From Lachnospiraceae bacterium (lineage in GTDB: Bacteria; Bacillota; Clostridia; Lachnospirales; Lachnospiraceae), in NCBI GenBank assembly GCA_017448245.1, contig JAFSLV010000044.1, positions 1-64,000 of the forward strand: DNA of 64,000 nt, given 5' to 3'. The translations under genes and the position numbers were made by a program. Each line of letters begins with the position of its first letter. Positions within the stretch are counted from its first letter, which is position 1. Under the pieces are notes generated by a model. The model saw only the letters and a program-made list of their open reading frames with translations. It made no database searches and was not told the origin of the DNA. Below are positions 1-8,641 of this stretch, piece after piece.

Positions 1-177
1 AAAACACTGGCCATCCGGGAGCAGATCGGCAATATTTGACGGGAACAGAAAAACTGGATAAGATGAATGCGGCAACAGTTCAAAGCCATTCTCAAGGGAG
101 AATTCTCGTTTTATCCAACTGACAGTGAGCTTACACCATCCAAAAACTGAGCGGAGAAACGTTTTTTTATTCTGTGG
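1..177. other. Left edge, no assignable gene
   Basis: Two short reading frames run in from the left edge on the plus strand. One stops at 37-39 and the other at 126-128. Either could be the 3' end of a gene truncated by the window, but neither fragment is long enough to recognise. From about 130 to 177 I see no gene. A run of seven T at 162-168 has no convincing stem before it, so I do not call a terminator. Confidence 0.3.
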
Positions 178-183
178 TATAAT
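175..183 (+). promoter_or_regulatory. Extended -10 promoter for the 246-2560 operon
   Basis: TGG directly followed by TATAAT is a perfect -10 with the TGn extension. No good -35 lies 17 bp upstream, as is typical of extended -10 promoters. It would start a transcript about 55 nt before the first gene. Confidence 0.6.
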
Positions 184-245
184 ATTAACAGGATTCTAAT
201 GTTTGGCCGTTATGATCGGGTATACGGACATGCGGGAGGCGCGTC

Positions 246-584
246 ATGTTTGAAAAGAAAGAATACATCTACCGCCAGAAGGATAAGGAAACCTGGCTGC
301 AGATCAAAAAGGCATTAAAAGAAGACGGCATCAAAAAAGGCATCAGCACGGGACATTTTGACGGTGATACGCTCCCGACCTGCGGTTGCGGCGCCAAGCT
401 CGATCCGCGTAACTACGGGGAAAAGGGACGGGCGGACCACGATGTTTATTATGTCAAGGCCACGGCTGCCGTCAGGGAGGAAGCACTCGAATGCATCCGC
501 AGACACGGTCTTGTCGCCGTGGTCGACATGGAATGTGCCTATGACGCCAAGGAGCGTTACGAAAAGGCGGGTGCGTTCAACTAA
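246..584 (+). CDS. Small hypothetical protein
   Basis: A 112-residue soluble, charged protein with an ATG start and a clear GGGAGG Shine-Dalgarno site. I do not recognise the family. A central CGCGAKLDP segment supplies a Cys-x-Cys pair and is followed by an RADHDVYYVKA stretch. There are no membrane segments or signal peptide. It ends 8 nt before the Na/Pi symporter gene and shares its promoter, so the two are probably co-transcribed. A role in phosphate handling would only be guilt by association. Confidence 0.6.
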   Translation: MFEKKEYIYRQKDKETWLQIKKALKEDGIKKGISTGHFDGDTLPTCGCGAKLDPRNYGEKGRADHDVYYVKATAAVREEALECIRRHGLVAVVDMECAYDAKERYEKAGAFN

Positions 585-592
585 AGGGTATT

Positions 593-2560
593 ATGGAATC
601 ATTCAGTTCATTTTCGCTACTGACGGGTCTGATCGGGGGGCTGGCGCTCTTTCTGTACGGCATGAACGTAATGAGCGCCGCGCTGACCAAAATGGCCGGC
701 GGCAGACTCGAGCAGATGCTGGCACAGATCACGGGAAACCGCTGGATCGCGTACCTTTTCGGCATTGTAATCACGGCGCTGGTGCAGTCATCCTCGGCAT
801 CGGTCGTGATGGTCGTGGGCATGGTCAATGCCTCTCTCATGACCCTCGCACAGGCGGTCAATCTGATCCTCGGCGCCAATCTCGGGACGACCTTTACCGC
901 GTGGTTATTGTCACTCAATGCGATTTCTTCCGACAACTTCCTGATCAACCTGTTAAAGCCGACGTCGTTTACACCGTTTCTCGCGATTGCGGGCGTCGTA
1001 CTCTACATGTTTTTCCGGTCCGAAAAAAAGAAAAACATCGGGCAGACACTGCTCGGCTTTTCCGTCCTGATGTTTGGCATGAACATGATGTCGCAGGCGG
1101 TTGCGCCCTTAAAGGACGTGGAGGCGTTTACCTCGCTTCTGCCGAGGTTTTCCAATCCGCTTTTGGGATTTGCGGTCGGTCTGCTTTTTACGATGGTGAT
1201 CCAGTCGTCCGCCGGTACGATCGGCGTTGCACAGGCCCTGTCGTTATCGATTGCCATCAGCTACGGTGCGGCGATTCCCGTTGTCATCGGTGCGGAGGTC
1301 GGCACCTGTATCACGGCAATCCTCTCTTCGATCGGCGCCTCCATGAATGCCAAGCGGGCGGCCGCAATGCATCTGTCCTATAACATTCTCAAGGCGGCGG
1401 TCTTTATGACCGGTTTTTATATCCTGCACGCCATCGTACACTTTTCTTTTCTCGACGCGCAGGCCGGCATGGTCGGGATTGCGCTCGTCCACACGCTGGT
1501 CAATCTGGTGGCGACACCCGTTATGGTGCCGTTTTCCGCGCTCCTTGTGAAGATCGCCTATCTCGTGCTGCCCGTAACACAGGAAGAGCAGAGAGAAGAA
1601 GAACAGACCAAATCGATCCGCGCACTCGATGACCGTTTCCTTACCAACGCGGCTTTTGCCGTACAGCAGACGAAGCTCGCAACGCTCGATATGGCAGGCA
1701 TGGCCAAGGACTGTCTGCAAAAGGCGCTGTCTCTTCTTGAAAAATATGAAGAAAAGGAGGCGGAGGACGTACGTCATCTCGAAAAACAGATCGATCATTA
1801 TGAGGACCAGATCGGGTCCTATCTGGTCAAGCTCAATGCGCATCATCTGGCACCGGAATACGCAAGGGAAGTATCGATCATGCAGCATTGCATCAATGAT
1901 TTTGAACGGGTCTCCGACCATGCGCTCAACATCTGCCAGATCTATGAAGAGATGCACGCAAAAAAAACCGTCTTTACTGAACGGGCCGCGGGGGAGGTGC
2001 GCGTGCTCTCGGATGCGGCCACGGAGGCGATCCGCATGGCGACCGAATCGTTCAGGACCGGCAACCGGGCGCTCGCACACCGCGTCGAGCCGCTGGAGGA
2101 AGTGGTTGACAGCTTAAACGCGGATATCAAGGAGCGCCATATCGGGAGGCTGCGCCGCGGAAAGGGCGAAATCGACATCGGTTTTGACATCGCGGACCTG
2201 TGCATGAACCTGGAGCGTGTGACGGATCATGCCTCCAATATCGCGGTCTGTGTGTTGCAGACCGGGAAAGAGGGCTTTGATACCCACGGTTATCTGGCCA
2301 AGGTACGCTCCAGGAACGATCCCGAATACAAGAAGCTGGTCGAGGAATACCGGGGCAAATACGAGCTGCCGAAAAAGAAAAAGGCCGTCAAAGAATCAAA
2401 GGCAGAAAAATCCGCCAAAGAACCGAAGGCCGAAAAGGCTGTAAAGGCAGCAAAGGCATCCGCGGATTCCGGCAGGCAAAAAAGAAAAGAGGAAAAAGAA
2501 AACAGAAAAAAAGCAGACGCGGGATTTGCGTTTTCTACAGGGAGGCTTCCCAGGTCTTGA
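593..2560 (+). CDS. Na/Pi cotransporter family protein with PhoU-like C-terminus
   Basis: A 655-residue membrane protein of the Na+/phosphate symporter II (NptA/PNaS) family. The N-terminal half, about residues 1-330, has the two inverted hydrophobic repeats with the diagnostic QSSSA (residues 65-69) and a second QSSAGTIG near 203. Residues about 345-570 are an alpha-helical PhoU-like cytoplasmic domain, commonly fused in this family. The last roughly 70 residues are a Lys/Glu/Ala-rich disordered tail. It probably imports phosphate with sodium, or serves as a regulated efflux valve, with PhoU sensing. The 3' end overlaps the convergent Fic gene by 26 nt. The SD is AAAGGG, 4 nt before the ATG. 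Confidence 0.92.
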   Translation: MESFSSFSLLTGLIGGLALFLYGMNVMSAALTKMAGGRLEQMLAQITGNRWIAYLFGIVITALVQSSSASVVMVVGMVNASLMTLAQAVNLILGANLGTTFTAWLLSLNAISSDNFLINLLKPTSFTPFLAIAGVVLYMFFRSEKKKNIGQTLLGFSVLMFGMNMMSQAVAPLKDVEAFTSLLPRFSNPLLGFAVGLLFTMVIQSSAGTIGVAQALSLSIAISYGAAIPVVIGAEVGTCITAILSSIGASMNAKRAAAMHLSYNILKAAVFMTGFYILHAIVHFSFLDAQAGMVGIALVHTLVNLVATPVMVPFSALLVKIAYLVLPVTQEEQREEEQTKSIRALDDRFLTNAAFAVQQTKLATLDMAGMAKDCLQKALSLLEKYEEKEAEDVRHLEKQIDHYEDQIGSYLVKLNAHHLAPEYAREVSIMQHCINDFERVSDHALNICQIYEEMHAKKTVFTERAAGEVRVLSDAATEAIRMATESFRTGNRALAHRVEPLEEVVDSLNADIKERHIGRLRRGKGEIDIGFDIADLCMNLERVTDHASNIAVCVLQTGKEGFDTHGYLAKVRSRNDPEYKKLVEEYRGKYELPKKKKAVKESKAEKSAKEPKAEKAVKAAKASADSGRQKRKEEKENRKKADAGFAFSTGRLPRS

Positions 2561-3269
2561 CGGTCTGTTCCCGGAGATAATTCTTTAAGGGATCGAGACT
2601 CTTATCCTTATCCCATGCTTCGAGCGCTTCAAAATAACCGCGGCGGTCCTCCTCGTGGATGGTGACCGGCGGATGATTGCTGGTGACGAGATAATAATTC
2701 ATCGTGATGCGCCCGCAGCGTCCGCTCCCGTCCGCAAAGGGGTGGATGTTTTCGAATTTGGCGTGAAAATACGCGGCAACCGTCAGCGCCTTTTCCGGAG
2801 GCGCTTCATGAATCTCCGACAAAACCTCCGCCATCTCCTCCGCCACGTCCTCCGGTGCGGCACCGATATCGCGCCGGCCCGTCACATAGTCGTGGAGCTT
2901 GTATGCGCCGGGACGTTCGCCCAGCTGGTAGCGCCTGGCGTCATATGTGTGCTTGGTCAGGCGTTTGTGAAAGCGCAGAATCAGCTCCTCGTCGAGCGCT
3001 TTCTTTTTGCCGAAGCCGAAGAGAAACAGCGCGTGTGCATCCCTGGCATTGCGGATCTCCAAAAGCGTCCTGAGATCGCCCGTATAGGAGGTCACGCCGT
3101 CATGATCAAAGATGTCGCGCGTATCCTTGAAGGTGATCTGCGGATTTTCGATCTTGCCGGAGTGGTAGGCAAACGAAACACTCTGCAAACCGAGCGCTTT
3201 TGCCAGTGCCGCTTCCGAGCGGATATCCAATTGGTGCCAGTATGCCAGCACGTCTTCATAGCTTGCCAT
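2535..3269 (-). CDS. Fic family protein, class II (N-terminal inhibitory helix)
   Basis: A 244-residue protein of the Fic/DOC fold, whose members usually AMPylate target side chains using ATP. The active-site loop is HPFADGSGRCGR (residues 176-187). It keeps the catalytic His, the acidic residue and both Arg, but has Ser where the canonical motif has Asn (GNGR). Near the N-terminus SGKIEN (37-42) matches the S/T-xxx-E-G/N inhibitory motif, placing it in auto-inhibited class II. No antitoxin partner lies next to it. I chose the ATG at 3269: the GTG six codons upstream falls on the -10 element. Confidence 0.9.
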   Translation of the reverse strand: MASYEDVLAYWHQLDIRSEAALAKALGLQSVSFAYHSGKIENPQITFKDTRDIFDHDGVTSYTGDLRTLLEIRNARDAHALFLFGFGKKKALDEELILRFHKRLTKHTYDARRYQLGERPGAYKLHDYVTGRRDIGAAPEDVAEEMAEVLSEIHEAPPEKALTVAAYFHAKFENIHPFADGSGRCGRITMNYYLVTSNHPPVTIHEEDRRGYFEALEAWDKDKSLDPLKNYLREQTVKTWEASL

Positions 3270-3275
3270 ATCTCC

Positions 3276-3302
3276 ATTATACCACACGGATTTTTAATGC
3301 AA
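3276..3302 (-). promoter_or_regulatory. Promoter immediately at the Fic start codon
   Basis: On the minus strand a perfect TATAAT with TGG extension (3276-3284) ends only 6 nt before the Fic ATG. A TTGCAT candidate -35 sits 15 bp upstream (short spacing). Initiation 6-7 nt after the -10 would put +1 at or next to the start codon, suggesting a leaderless mRNA. Confidence 0.5.
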
Positions 3303-3395
3303 TAGAAAAAGAATTATGATAAAATAAAAATGAAGTTTTGCGGAAACGTTTATCATGTCGGATACAGCGTGCAAAAAACGCGCAGGGAGGCTCCC

Positions 3396-4985
3396 ATGAA
3401 CGGATATTTCCAGCTGATGATTACGGATGCGGGCACCGGCGTCAGGGTGTTTGCGGCGACGGACGGCGGACGCAGCGTCCTTACGACGGATGTCAGGGAA
3501 TACCTGGACAAACGGGGTATCACCTATGATCTGGTGGTGCTGGACAGGGCAGTCAATGCCGCCGACGGGGAGGTTGCGATTTTTAACAACACACCCGCCA
3601 TGGCGGAGCGCGAATCCTACCGGCTCGACGTGTCCGATGACGGCATGAAGGCAACGGGATTTTTTTATCCGCCTTCCGACGGCGTAAAGGGGGAATACAT
3701 GACCGCGCAGGAGGTCAAAAACGATCTGACCTTCCAGAAGATCACCTACGGGGTGCAGGATGCGGAGATCGAGGCCTATTTCAAGGAACGCAGGTATTGC
3801 ACGGAGATCACGCTGGCGCTCGGCAAGCCCGTGCGGGAGGGGAGCGATGCGCAGGTCGAGTATCTCTTCAACACCGACCGCCGCGCCAAGCCGCAGATGC
3901 GCGACGACGGGACGGTCGACTTTTTCAATCTCGATCTGATCAGCCACTGCCAGCAGGGAGACGAGCTGGCGCGTCTGACGCCGGAGGATCCGGGGGAGGA
4001 CGGATGGACCGTCTATGACAAGCCCGTACAGCCCCAGAAGGTCAAACATCTGGATCTCAAGGGCAATAAAAACTGTGTGATTTCGGAGGACAAGCTGACC
4101 CTTTCCGCGGGCGTTTCGGGGCATGTTGCCTTAAACGGCTACGAGGTCTGTGTATCCAATGTTTATCAGGTGGAAAATGTCGATGTCTCGACCGGCAATA
4201 TCGATTATGACGGCTCCGTTGTCGTCAACGGCAACGTGGAGAGCGGCTTTATGGTCAAAGCCATCGGCGATATCGAGGTCAAGGGTGCGGTAGGCGGTGC
4301 GGTGCTGCGCGCCAAGGGCAATGTTGTTCTGACCAGAGGTATCAACGGCATGACCAAGGGAGAAATCCACGCGGGCGGCAATGTCGTCGCCAAATTTATC
4401 GAAGCGGCCTTTGTCAAGGCGGGCGGCAGCGTTTCCGCGGAATCCATTATGCGCTCCAAGGTGCAGGCGGGAACGGAGATCTTTGTCGACGGAAGAAAGG
4501 GCTTTATTGCGGGCGGTCATGTCGCGGCAAGGGAGCGCATCACCGCAAAGACACTGGGCAGCGAGATGGGCGCCAATACCCTGATCGAGGTGGGCGCGGA
4601 TCCTTCGCTCAAGGAAAATGTCAAGAAGATGAAGGCACAGGTCGATGATGCCGAAAAGAAAAAAGAAGCGATCGTCATGCCGCTTGCCAATTTTGTGCGC
4701 ATCTTAAAAAGCGGCGGCACCTTAAAGCCCGACCAGCTCAAATATATGCAGCAGCTGAATATGCAAAACAAGATCCTCGATACCCTGATCGAAAAGAACA
4801 CGGCGGCCATCGAGGCGGCGCAGGTACAGATGCAGGAGGGAAAAAACGCGGAGGTCATCGTCAACGAAACGGCCTTCCCCGGCACGACCATCGGCATCGG
4901 CGATCTGACGAGAGAAATCAAGACCGCCGTCAAATTCAGCCGCTTCAAGATCGACGAGGGCGAGATCCGCATCGCCGCGATCTGA
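3396..4985 (+). CDS. FapA family protein (DUF342)
   Basis: A 529-residue protein of the flagellar-assembly-protein-A (FapA/DUF342) family, known from Vibrio and widespread in Firmicutes and Thermotogae with poorly defined roles. Residues about 1-190 form the N-terminal FapA domain. Residues about 220-400 are Gly/Val-rich imperfect repeats (VDVSTGNIDYDGSVVVNG, then MVKAIGDIEVKG) typical of a right-handed beta-helix. Residues about 405-475 are a predicted coiled coil. The start is the ATG after GGGAGG, and an upstream in-frame ATG at 3330 lacks an SD. A TAAAAT -10-like element lies near 3318. It is monocistronic and not next to flagellar genes here. Confidence 0.85.
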   Translation: MNGYFQLMITDAGTGVRVFAATDGGRSVLTTDVREYLDKRGITYDLVVLDRAVNAADGEVAIFNNTPAMAERESYRLDVSDDGMKATGFFYPPSDGVKGEYMTAQEVKNDLTFQKITYGVQDAEIEAYFKERRYCTEITLALGKPVREGSDAQVEYLFNTDRRAKPQMRDDGTVDFFNLDLISHCQQGDELARLTPEDPGEDGWTVYDKPVQPQKVKHLDLKGNKNCVISEDKLTLSAGVSGHVALNGYEVCVSNVYQVENVDVSTGNIDYDGSVVVNGNVESGFMVKAIGDIEVKGAVGGAVLRAKGNVVLTRGINGMTKGEIHAGGNVVAKFIEAAFVKAGGSVSAESIMRSKVQAGTEIFVDGRKGFIAGGHVAARERITAKTLGSEMGANTLIEVGADPSLKENVKKMKAQVDDAEKKKEAIVMPLANFVRILKSGGTLKPDQLKYMQQLNMQNKILDTLIEKNTAAIEAAQVQMQEGKNAEVIVNETAFPGTTIGIGDLTREIKTAVKFSRFKIDEGEIRIAAI

Positions 4986-5045
4986 ATAAGCCGCGACACG
5001 CAGGCGCGTATCGCATAGAGAGTCACAGTAAGGAGGGAAAAGCAA

Positions 5046-5507
5046 GTGGAAGAAAAGAAAGGTATGGTAGCGGAGTTTAAGGAATTTATCATGCGCGGAA
5101 ACGTCATGGACATGGCGGTCGGCGTGATCATCGGCGGAGCGTTTCAGGCGATCATCAAATCGCTCGTCGATGATGTCATCATGCCGTGCATCGGTGCGTT
5201 GACGGGAGGGATCGATTTCAGCAACATGTATGTCCTCTTAAAAAATGACGGCACCGTGTATGAATCCTACTCCGCAGCAAAGGAAGCGGGTGCGGCGGTA
5301 CTGGGCTACGGTGCGCTGATCACCGCCATCATTAATTTTGTCCTGATGGCGCTGGTCATCTTCCTCGTCGTCAAGGCAATCAACAGGATGCACAAAAAAG
5401 AAGAGGCGCCGAAGAGTACGAAGATCTGTCCGTATTGCAAGTCCGAGGTGGACAAGGAAGCCACGAAGTGTCCGCACTGTATTTCGGAACTGAAGATCGA
5501 ATCATAA
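5046..5507 (+). CDS. mscL: Large-conductance mechanosensitive channel with zinc-ribbon tail
   Basis: A 153-residue MscL, the homopentameric membrane-tension-gated pore that releases solutes on hypo-osmotic shock. The N-terminal helix and TM1 carry [17 protein letters not shown], the hallmark of the family. TM2 spans about residues 88-112. The C-terminus adds a CxxC-x10-CxxC zinc ribbon (C128, C131, C142, C145), beyond the classical helical bundle but seen in other clostridial homologues. The start is GTG behind a strong AAGGAGGG. The gene's end overlaps the convergent PHP gene by 6 nt. Confidence 0.96.
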   Translation: MEEKKGMVAEFKEFIMRGNVMDMAVGVIIGGAFQAIIKSLVDDVIMPCIGALTGGIDFSNMYVLLKNDGTVYESYSAAKEAGAAVLGYGALITAIINFVLMALVIFLVVKAINRMHKKEEAPKSTKICPYCKSEVDKEATKCPHCISELKIES

Positions 5508-6230
5508 AGGGGATTGTAACAGCATAAGGATCTCTTCCGGGGCCGGATGTTCGTTTGGAAAGACAAGCGTATGATCCGGCTCCGCGATATTTCCGAGCAT
5601 ATGCGCATCGGAGTCCGTCAGAATCCGGACTTTTTCCAGATAGGGATGCGCTTTTTTTAACGCATCGATCCTGTCCGGATGATTGATCTCCGCACAGACA
5701 AAATCCGCGTCCGGAGGGATGGTTCCGAGATTGGACAAAAGGGAGGTGGTCTCTTTTTCCAGATGGGCGGGAACGGCAATCCCGCCAAATTCCTTCGCAA
5801 GACGCGTACAGTCGTCAAAGGAAATCGTCGTGGCGTTGCTTAAGAGCATTTCCTCTTCTCCGGTGACGACGTCCTTTTCGTTCATGAGGAGTTGTCTGCC
5901 GAAATAGGCGGGATTGTTTACGACCTTGATGAGCCGCTCATATACATAAGAGTCAAAGCGCATCGCATCCGCAAGATACGCAAACAAAAACAACACATGG
6001 ACCTCCTCCGAGGTCGTCAGCTCCATACCCGGCAGCACCGTGATGCCGAAGGGAAGTGCGGCCTCCATGACGGCACGGGCGTTGCGGCAGGTATTGTGAT
6101 CCGTGAGCGCAATGATATCCAGCCCCTTCACGTGTGCCATGCCGGCGATATCGCAGGGGGTCATGTCATCGTCCGCACAGGGCGAAAGACAGGAATGGAT
6201 ATGCAGATCATAAGAGAGCGCGTGTGTCAT
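5502..6230 (-). CDS. PHP-domain metal-dependent phosphoesterase
   Basis: A 242-residue stand-alone PHP (polymerase and histidinol phosphatase) domain. The metal-binding motifs are visible: [15 protein letters not shown] at the N-terminus, ALTDHN near residue 42, an acidic METT-type [11 protein letters not shown] segment near 75, and TDSDAH near residue 210. PHP proteins hydrolyse phosphate esters with two or three metal ions. The substrate here is unknown. It is the last gene of a four-gene minus-strand operon beside the hydrogenase operon and overlaps the upstream DRTGG gene by 4 nt. Confidence 0.88.
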   Translation of the reverse strand: MTHALSYDLHIHSCLSPCADDDMTPCDIAGMAHVKGLDIIALTDHNTCRNARAVMEAALPFGITVLPGMELTTSEEVHVLFLFAYLADAMRFDSYVYERLIKVVNNPAYFGRQLLMNEKDVVTGEEEMLLSNATTISFDDCTRLAKEFGGIAVPAHLEKETTSLLSNLGTIPPDADFVCAEINHPDRIDALKKAHPYLEKVRILTDSDAHMLGNIAEPDHTLVFPNEHPAPEEILMLLQSPL

Positions 6231-6556
6231 AAGCGTTCATGGATGAATTGCGCACAGGGAAAGATCCCTTCCCGTGAGGAGAGGATCGTGATATCCTCGT
6301 CCTTTGCTTTTTTCAGCGTCGCCTCGTCGGGGCCGATCCCCTCCGCAAGCACAAGAAGCCGCATATCGGTCAGGCGAAGGACCGCAAGCGCGTTGACATT
6401 GCCCATAACCGTAACGAAGGCGGCGCCGGGAATGCCTTTTGCCATTGCGATGCTCAGCAGATCGCAGCAAAACACGTCCGTAATCTCGCCGGACAGATCC
6501 GATGCCCGGTGCTGGACGTCAAAATACCCCGTTTCGATGAGCTGTGCAACATTCAT
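6227..6556 (-). CDS. DRTGG-domain-like protein (second copy)
   Basis: A 109-residue protein resembling the DRTGG/CBS-associated domain family often found beside clostridial [FeFe] hydrogenases. It reads as one alpha/beta domain with hydrophobic strands (AAFVTVMGNVNALAVLRLTD, RLLVLAEG, ITILSS). No catalytic motif is visible. It overlaps both neighbours by 4 nt and so is translationally coupled to the ATPase upstream and the PHP protein downstream. It is related in layout to the larger DRTGG protein at 7016-7378, suggesting an old duplication within the operon. The biochemical role is unknown. Confidence 0.7.
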   Translation of the reverse strand: MNVAQLIETGYFDVQHRASDLSGEITDVFCCDLLSIAMAKGIPGAAFVTVMGNVNALAVLRLTDMRLLVLAEGIGPDEATLKKAKDEDITILSSREGIFPCAQFIHERL

Positions 6557-7032
6557 GAGGGAGTCCCTTCTTCCGGCAAAAAAATACGCATCGTCACCGT
6601 CGTGCCGATGCCCTCTTTTGATTCGATCTGTATGTCATCACTGTACTGTTTCATATTGGGCAGTCCCATGCCGGCACCAAAGCCCATGTTGCGCACCATT
6701 TCGGAGGCGGTGGAGTAGCCGGCCTGCATGGCCTTGTCGATATCGGGGATCCCGGGTCCCTTGTCCTCAAAAACCATACGGATCTCACCGTCCGTCACCG
6801 TCACGGTGATGACACCGCCCTCGGCGTGAATCACCATGTTGATCTCTCCCTCGTACATCGCAATTGCCGCCCTGCGTACGATATCCGGGGCAAGATGCAG
6901 ACCCTGCAGACGCATTTTTAAATCCGTGCTGGCCTCACCGGCACGCCGAAAGTCGTTGGGACGCACGTCATAGCAAAGCGCCAGACGAAAGTCGATGGCA
7001 TCCGGAAGCATCCGGTTATCCGAGGCGTTCAT
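6553..7032 (-). CDS. Anti-sigma-factor-like ATP-binding protein (GHKL fold)
   Basis: A 159-residue protein with a histidine-kinase-type ATPase domain of the RsbW/SpoIIAB kind and no phosphoacceptor His domain. The N box is GEINMVIHA, the G1 box EDKGPGIPD and the G2 box GFGAGMGLPNMK. Such proteins often phosphorylate or sequester partner regulators. In this operon, between two DRTGG proteins and next to a hydrogenase, the partner is unknown. The start is uncertain. ATG 7032 overlaps the upstream gene by 17 nt, and ATG 7011 is the alternative. Neither has a strong SD. Longer upstream extensions are shadow of the preceding gene. Confidence 0.8.
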   Translation of the reverse strand: MNASDNRMLPDAIDFRLALCYDVRPNDFRRAGEASTDLKMRLQGLHLAPDIVRRAAIAMYEGEINMVIHAEGGVITVTVTDGEIRMVFEDKGPGIPDIDKAMQAGYSTASEMVRNMGFGAGMGLPNMKQYSDDIQIESKEGIGTTVTMRIFLPEEGTPS

Positions 7033-7378
7033 AATCCAGTCCGCTGTCGAGGCCCGCCTTATAAAGAATCCCGCAGGAAGAAAACATGCGATGTCCGGTT
7101 TCGAGCAAAACGATGCCCGCCTCATCCGCAAGCTCGATCATGTCGAGCGTTGCATGCTTGGAGCGGACAAAGACCACACAGATGATATCCATCATCATGG
7201 CCGTGCGGATGACCTGTGGATTGCATAGACCCGTGAGCAGTACGGCCTGGTCCTTGACAAAGGCCAGCACATCACTCATCATGTCCGAGCCGCAGGCACT
7301 GTGCACCTCCTTGTCCAGATGATCCTCGCCGCACAGCATTCTTGCGTCCAGTGCTTTCTGTACATCCCTGATGGTCAT
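7016..7378 (-). CDS. DRTGG-domain protein, first gene of the hydrogenase-linked operon
   Basis: A 120-residue protein beginning MTIRDVQKALDAR, matching the DRTGG family (a domain first described next to CBS domains and in phosphotransacetylase-like proteins). The family appears as a stand-alone gene near clostridial hydrogenases. The start is chosen by the GGGAGGG ribosome site just upstream; the in-frame ATGs further out run into the divergent promoter region. The central GLCNPQVIRTAMMMDIICVV suggests a ligand-binding Rossmann-like fold. It leads the minus-strand operon and is divergently transcribed from hndA. Confidence 0.75.
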   Translation of the reverse strand: MTIRDVQKALDARMLCGEDHLDKEVHSACGSDMMSDVLAFVKDQAVLLTGLCNPQVIRTAMMMDIICVVFVRSKHATLDMIELADEAGIVLLETGHRMFSSCGILYKAGLDSGLDYERLG

Positions 7379-7415
7379 AAAACCCTCCCGTGAACCCTTA
7401 TTTTTTCCACTGTTC

Positions 7416-7444
7416 ATCATAGCATAAGAGCGCATTTTAAACAA
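7416..7444 (-). promoter_or_regulatory. Promoter for the DRTGG/ATPase/DRTGG/PHP operon
   Basis: On the minus strand TTGTTT (7439-7444) and TATGAT (7416-7421) are separated by 17 bp, giving a leader of about 30 nt to the ATG at 7378. Confidence 0.6.
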
Positions 7445-7466
7445 CGGAAAGTTAGATGTGTCTAAG

Positions 7467-7495
7467 TTGCAAACCGTTTCTAAATTTAGTACGAT
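7467..7495 (+). promoter_or_regulatory. Hydrogenase operon promoter with two dyads
   Basis: TTGCAA (7467-7472) and TACGAT (7490-7495) have 17 bp spacing. The palindrome CTAAATTTAG (7480-7489) fills the spacer, and TTAGA-N4-TCTAA (7452-7465) sits just upstream of the -35. The shared TCTAA/CTAAA elements suggest a repressor or redox-sensor operator. A classical Rex box (TTGTTAA-type) is not evident. Confidence 0.55.
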
Positions 7496-7538
7496 TAATT
7501 ATAACTTGTTTCGGAATTGCTTTTCAGGAGGATTCTAT

Positions 7539-8057
7539 ATGAGTGCAGCAATACCCGCTCCGGCACAGCTTCCGTTCCAGGGAACTGCCGAACAGGAACA
7601 ACAGCTTCGTGCACTGATTGAGGAAAAGCGCGACGACAAAGGCGCGCTGATGCCGATTTTGCAGGGTGCGCAGGAGATCTACGGCTATCTTCCCGTTGAA
7701 GTGCAAAAGATCATCGCAGAGGAAATGGATGTGCCTCTGGAAAAAGTCTATGGTGTTTCCACGTTTTATTCCCAGTTTTCGCTGACCCCCAAGGGAAAGC
7801 ATCAGATCTCGGTCTGCCTCGGTACCGCCTGCTATGTCAAGGGAAGCGGCCTTGTGCTGGACAAGTTAAAGGAACGTCTCGAGATCGACAGCGGCGAGTG
7901 CACGCCGGACAGGGAGTTCTCCCTCGACGCCTGCCGCTGCGTCGGCGCCTGCGGCCTGGCCCCCGTCATGACGATCGGGGACGATGTCTATGGCAGGCTG
8001 ACGGTGGATCAGGTCGACGGAATCCTGGAAAAATATAAACAACAGCCGCACGCATAA
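7539..8057 (+). CDS. hndA: NADH-linked [FeFe]-hydrogenase NuoE-like [2Fe-2S] subunit
   Basis: A 172-residue thioredoxin-like [2Fe-2S] protein of the NuoE/HndA family. Cluster ligands are the Cys pair in CLGTAC and the pair in CRCVGACGLAP. In electron-bifurcating or NAD(P)-linked hydrogenases it passes electrons near the NuoF-type flavoprotein. The start was moved to the ATG after AGGAGG at 7523-7528; the longer frame would begin inside the promoter. It is the first gene of the five-gene plus-strand operon, with 2 nt to the following ATPase gene. Confidence 0.93.
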   Translation: MSAAIPAPAQLPFQGTAEQEQQLRALIEEKRDDKGALMPILQGAQEIYGYLPVEVQKIIAEEMDVPLEKVYGVSTFYSQFSLTPKGKHQISVCLGTACYVKGSGLVLDKLKERLEIDSGECTPDREFSLDACRCVGACGLAPVMTIGDDVYGRLTVDQVDGILEKYKQQPHA

Positions 8058-8059
8058 AG

Positions 8060-8641
8060 ATGCTGCCGGAACTGTCGCTGCATATCCTCGATATCGCGGA
8101 AAACGCACTGCGCGCGGGCGCGTCAAGCGTCGGGATCGATATCCTTGCGGATATCGCGGAGGATCTCCTCACCATTGTGATCACAGATGACGGATGCGGT
8201 ATGGACGAAGAGACGCTGCATCAGGTTGCAGATCCCTTTTATACGACGAGAACGACACGCAAAATAGGACTCGGCGTACCGTTTTTCAAACAGGCGGCAG
8301 AGCTTTCCGGCGGACAACTGTCGATTCTCTCAGACAAGGGAAGCGGCACAAAAGTCACCGCCACGTTTGTGCTTTCGAGTATCGACCGGATGCCGCTCGG
8401 GGATGTGGCATCGACGATGCATATCCTGATCACCACGCATGAGGAGACGGATTTTTCTTTTCTTCTGACGGTGCGTGACGACGCCGGCGGGAAATATGTT
8501 TTTGAGATGCGTACGGAAGAGATGCGTACACTGCTTGAGGAGGTCCCCTTTCATACGCCGGAGGTATCCGCGTATATCAGGGAGTACCTGACAGAGCATA
8601 TAAAGGACGTGTTACAACACACCGGAAAGGACACGATATGA
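8060..8641 (+). CDS. GHKL ATPase (histidine-kinase-like) protein in the hydrogenase operon
   Basis: A 193-residue protein with an isolated HATPase_c domain. The N box is LHILDIAENALRAGA, G1 is ITDDGCGMD, the F-region DPFYTTRTTRKIGLGVPFF and G2 GSGTKV. It has no dimerisation/His phosphotransfer region and no sensor. Residues about 115-193 form a small C-terminal domain I do not recognise. It sits between hndA and hndB with 2 nt and 4 nt junctions, so it is made in step with the enzyme. A role as regulator or maturation/assembly factor is inference from context only. Confidence 0.85.
   Translation: MLPELSLHILDIAENALRAGASSVGIDILADIAEDLLTIVITDDGCGMDEETLHQVADPFYTTRTTRKIGLGVPFFKQAAELSGGQLSILSDKGSGTKVTATFVLSSIDRMPLGDVASTMHILITTHEETDFSFLLTVRDDAGGKYVFEMRTEEMRTLLEEVPFHTPEVSAYIREYLTEHIKDVLQHTGKDTI

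Noticed and set aside
7866..8126. Minus-strand frames across the hydrogenase operon
   Set aside because: They lie opposite strongly supported coding regions with conserved cluster motifs and have no ribosome sites.
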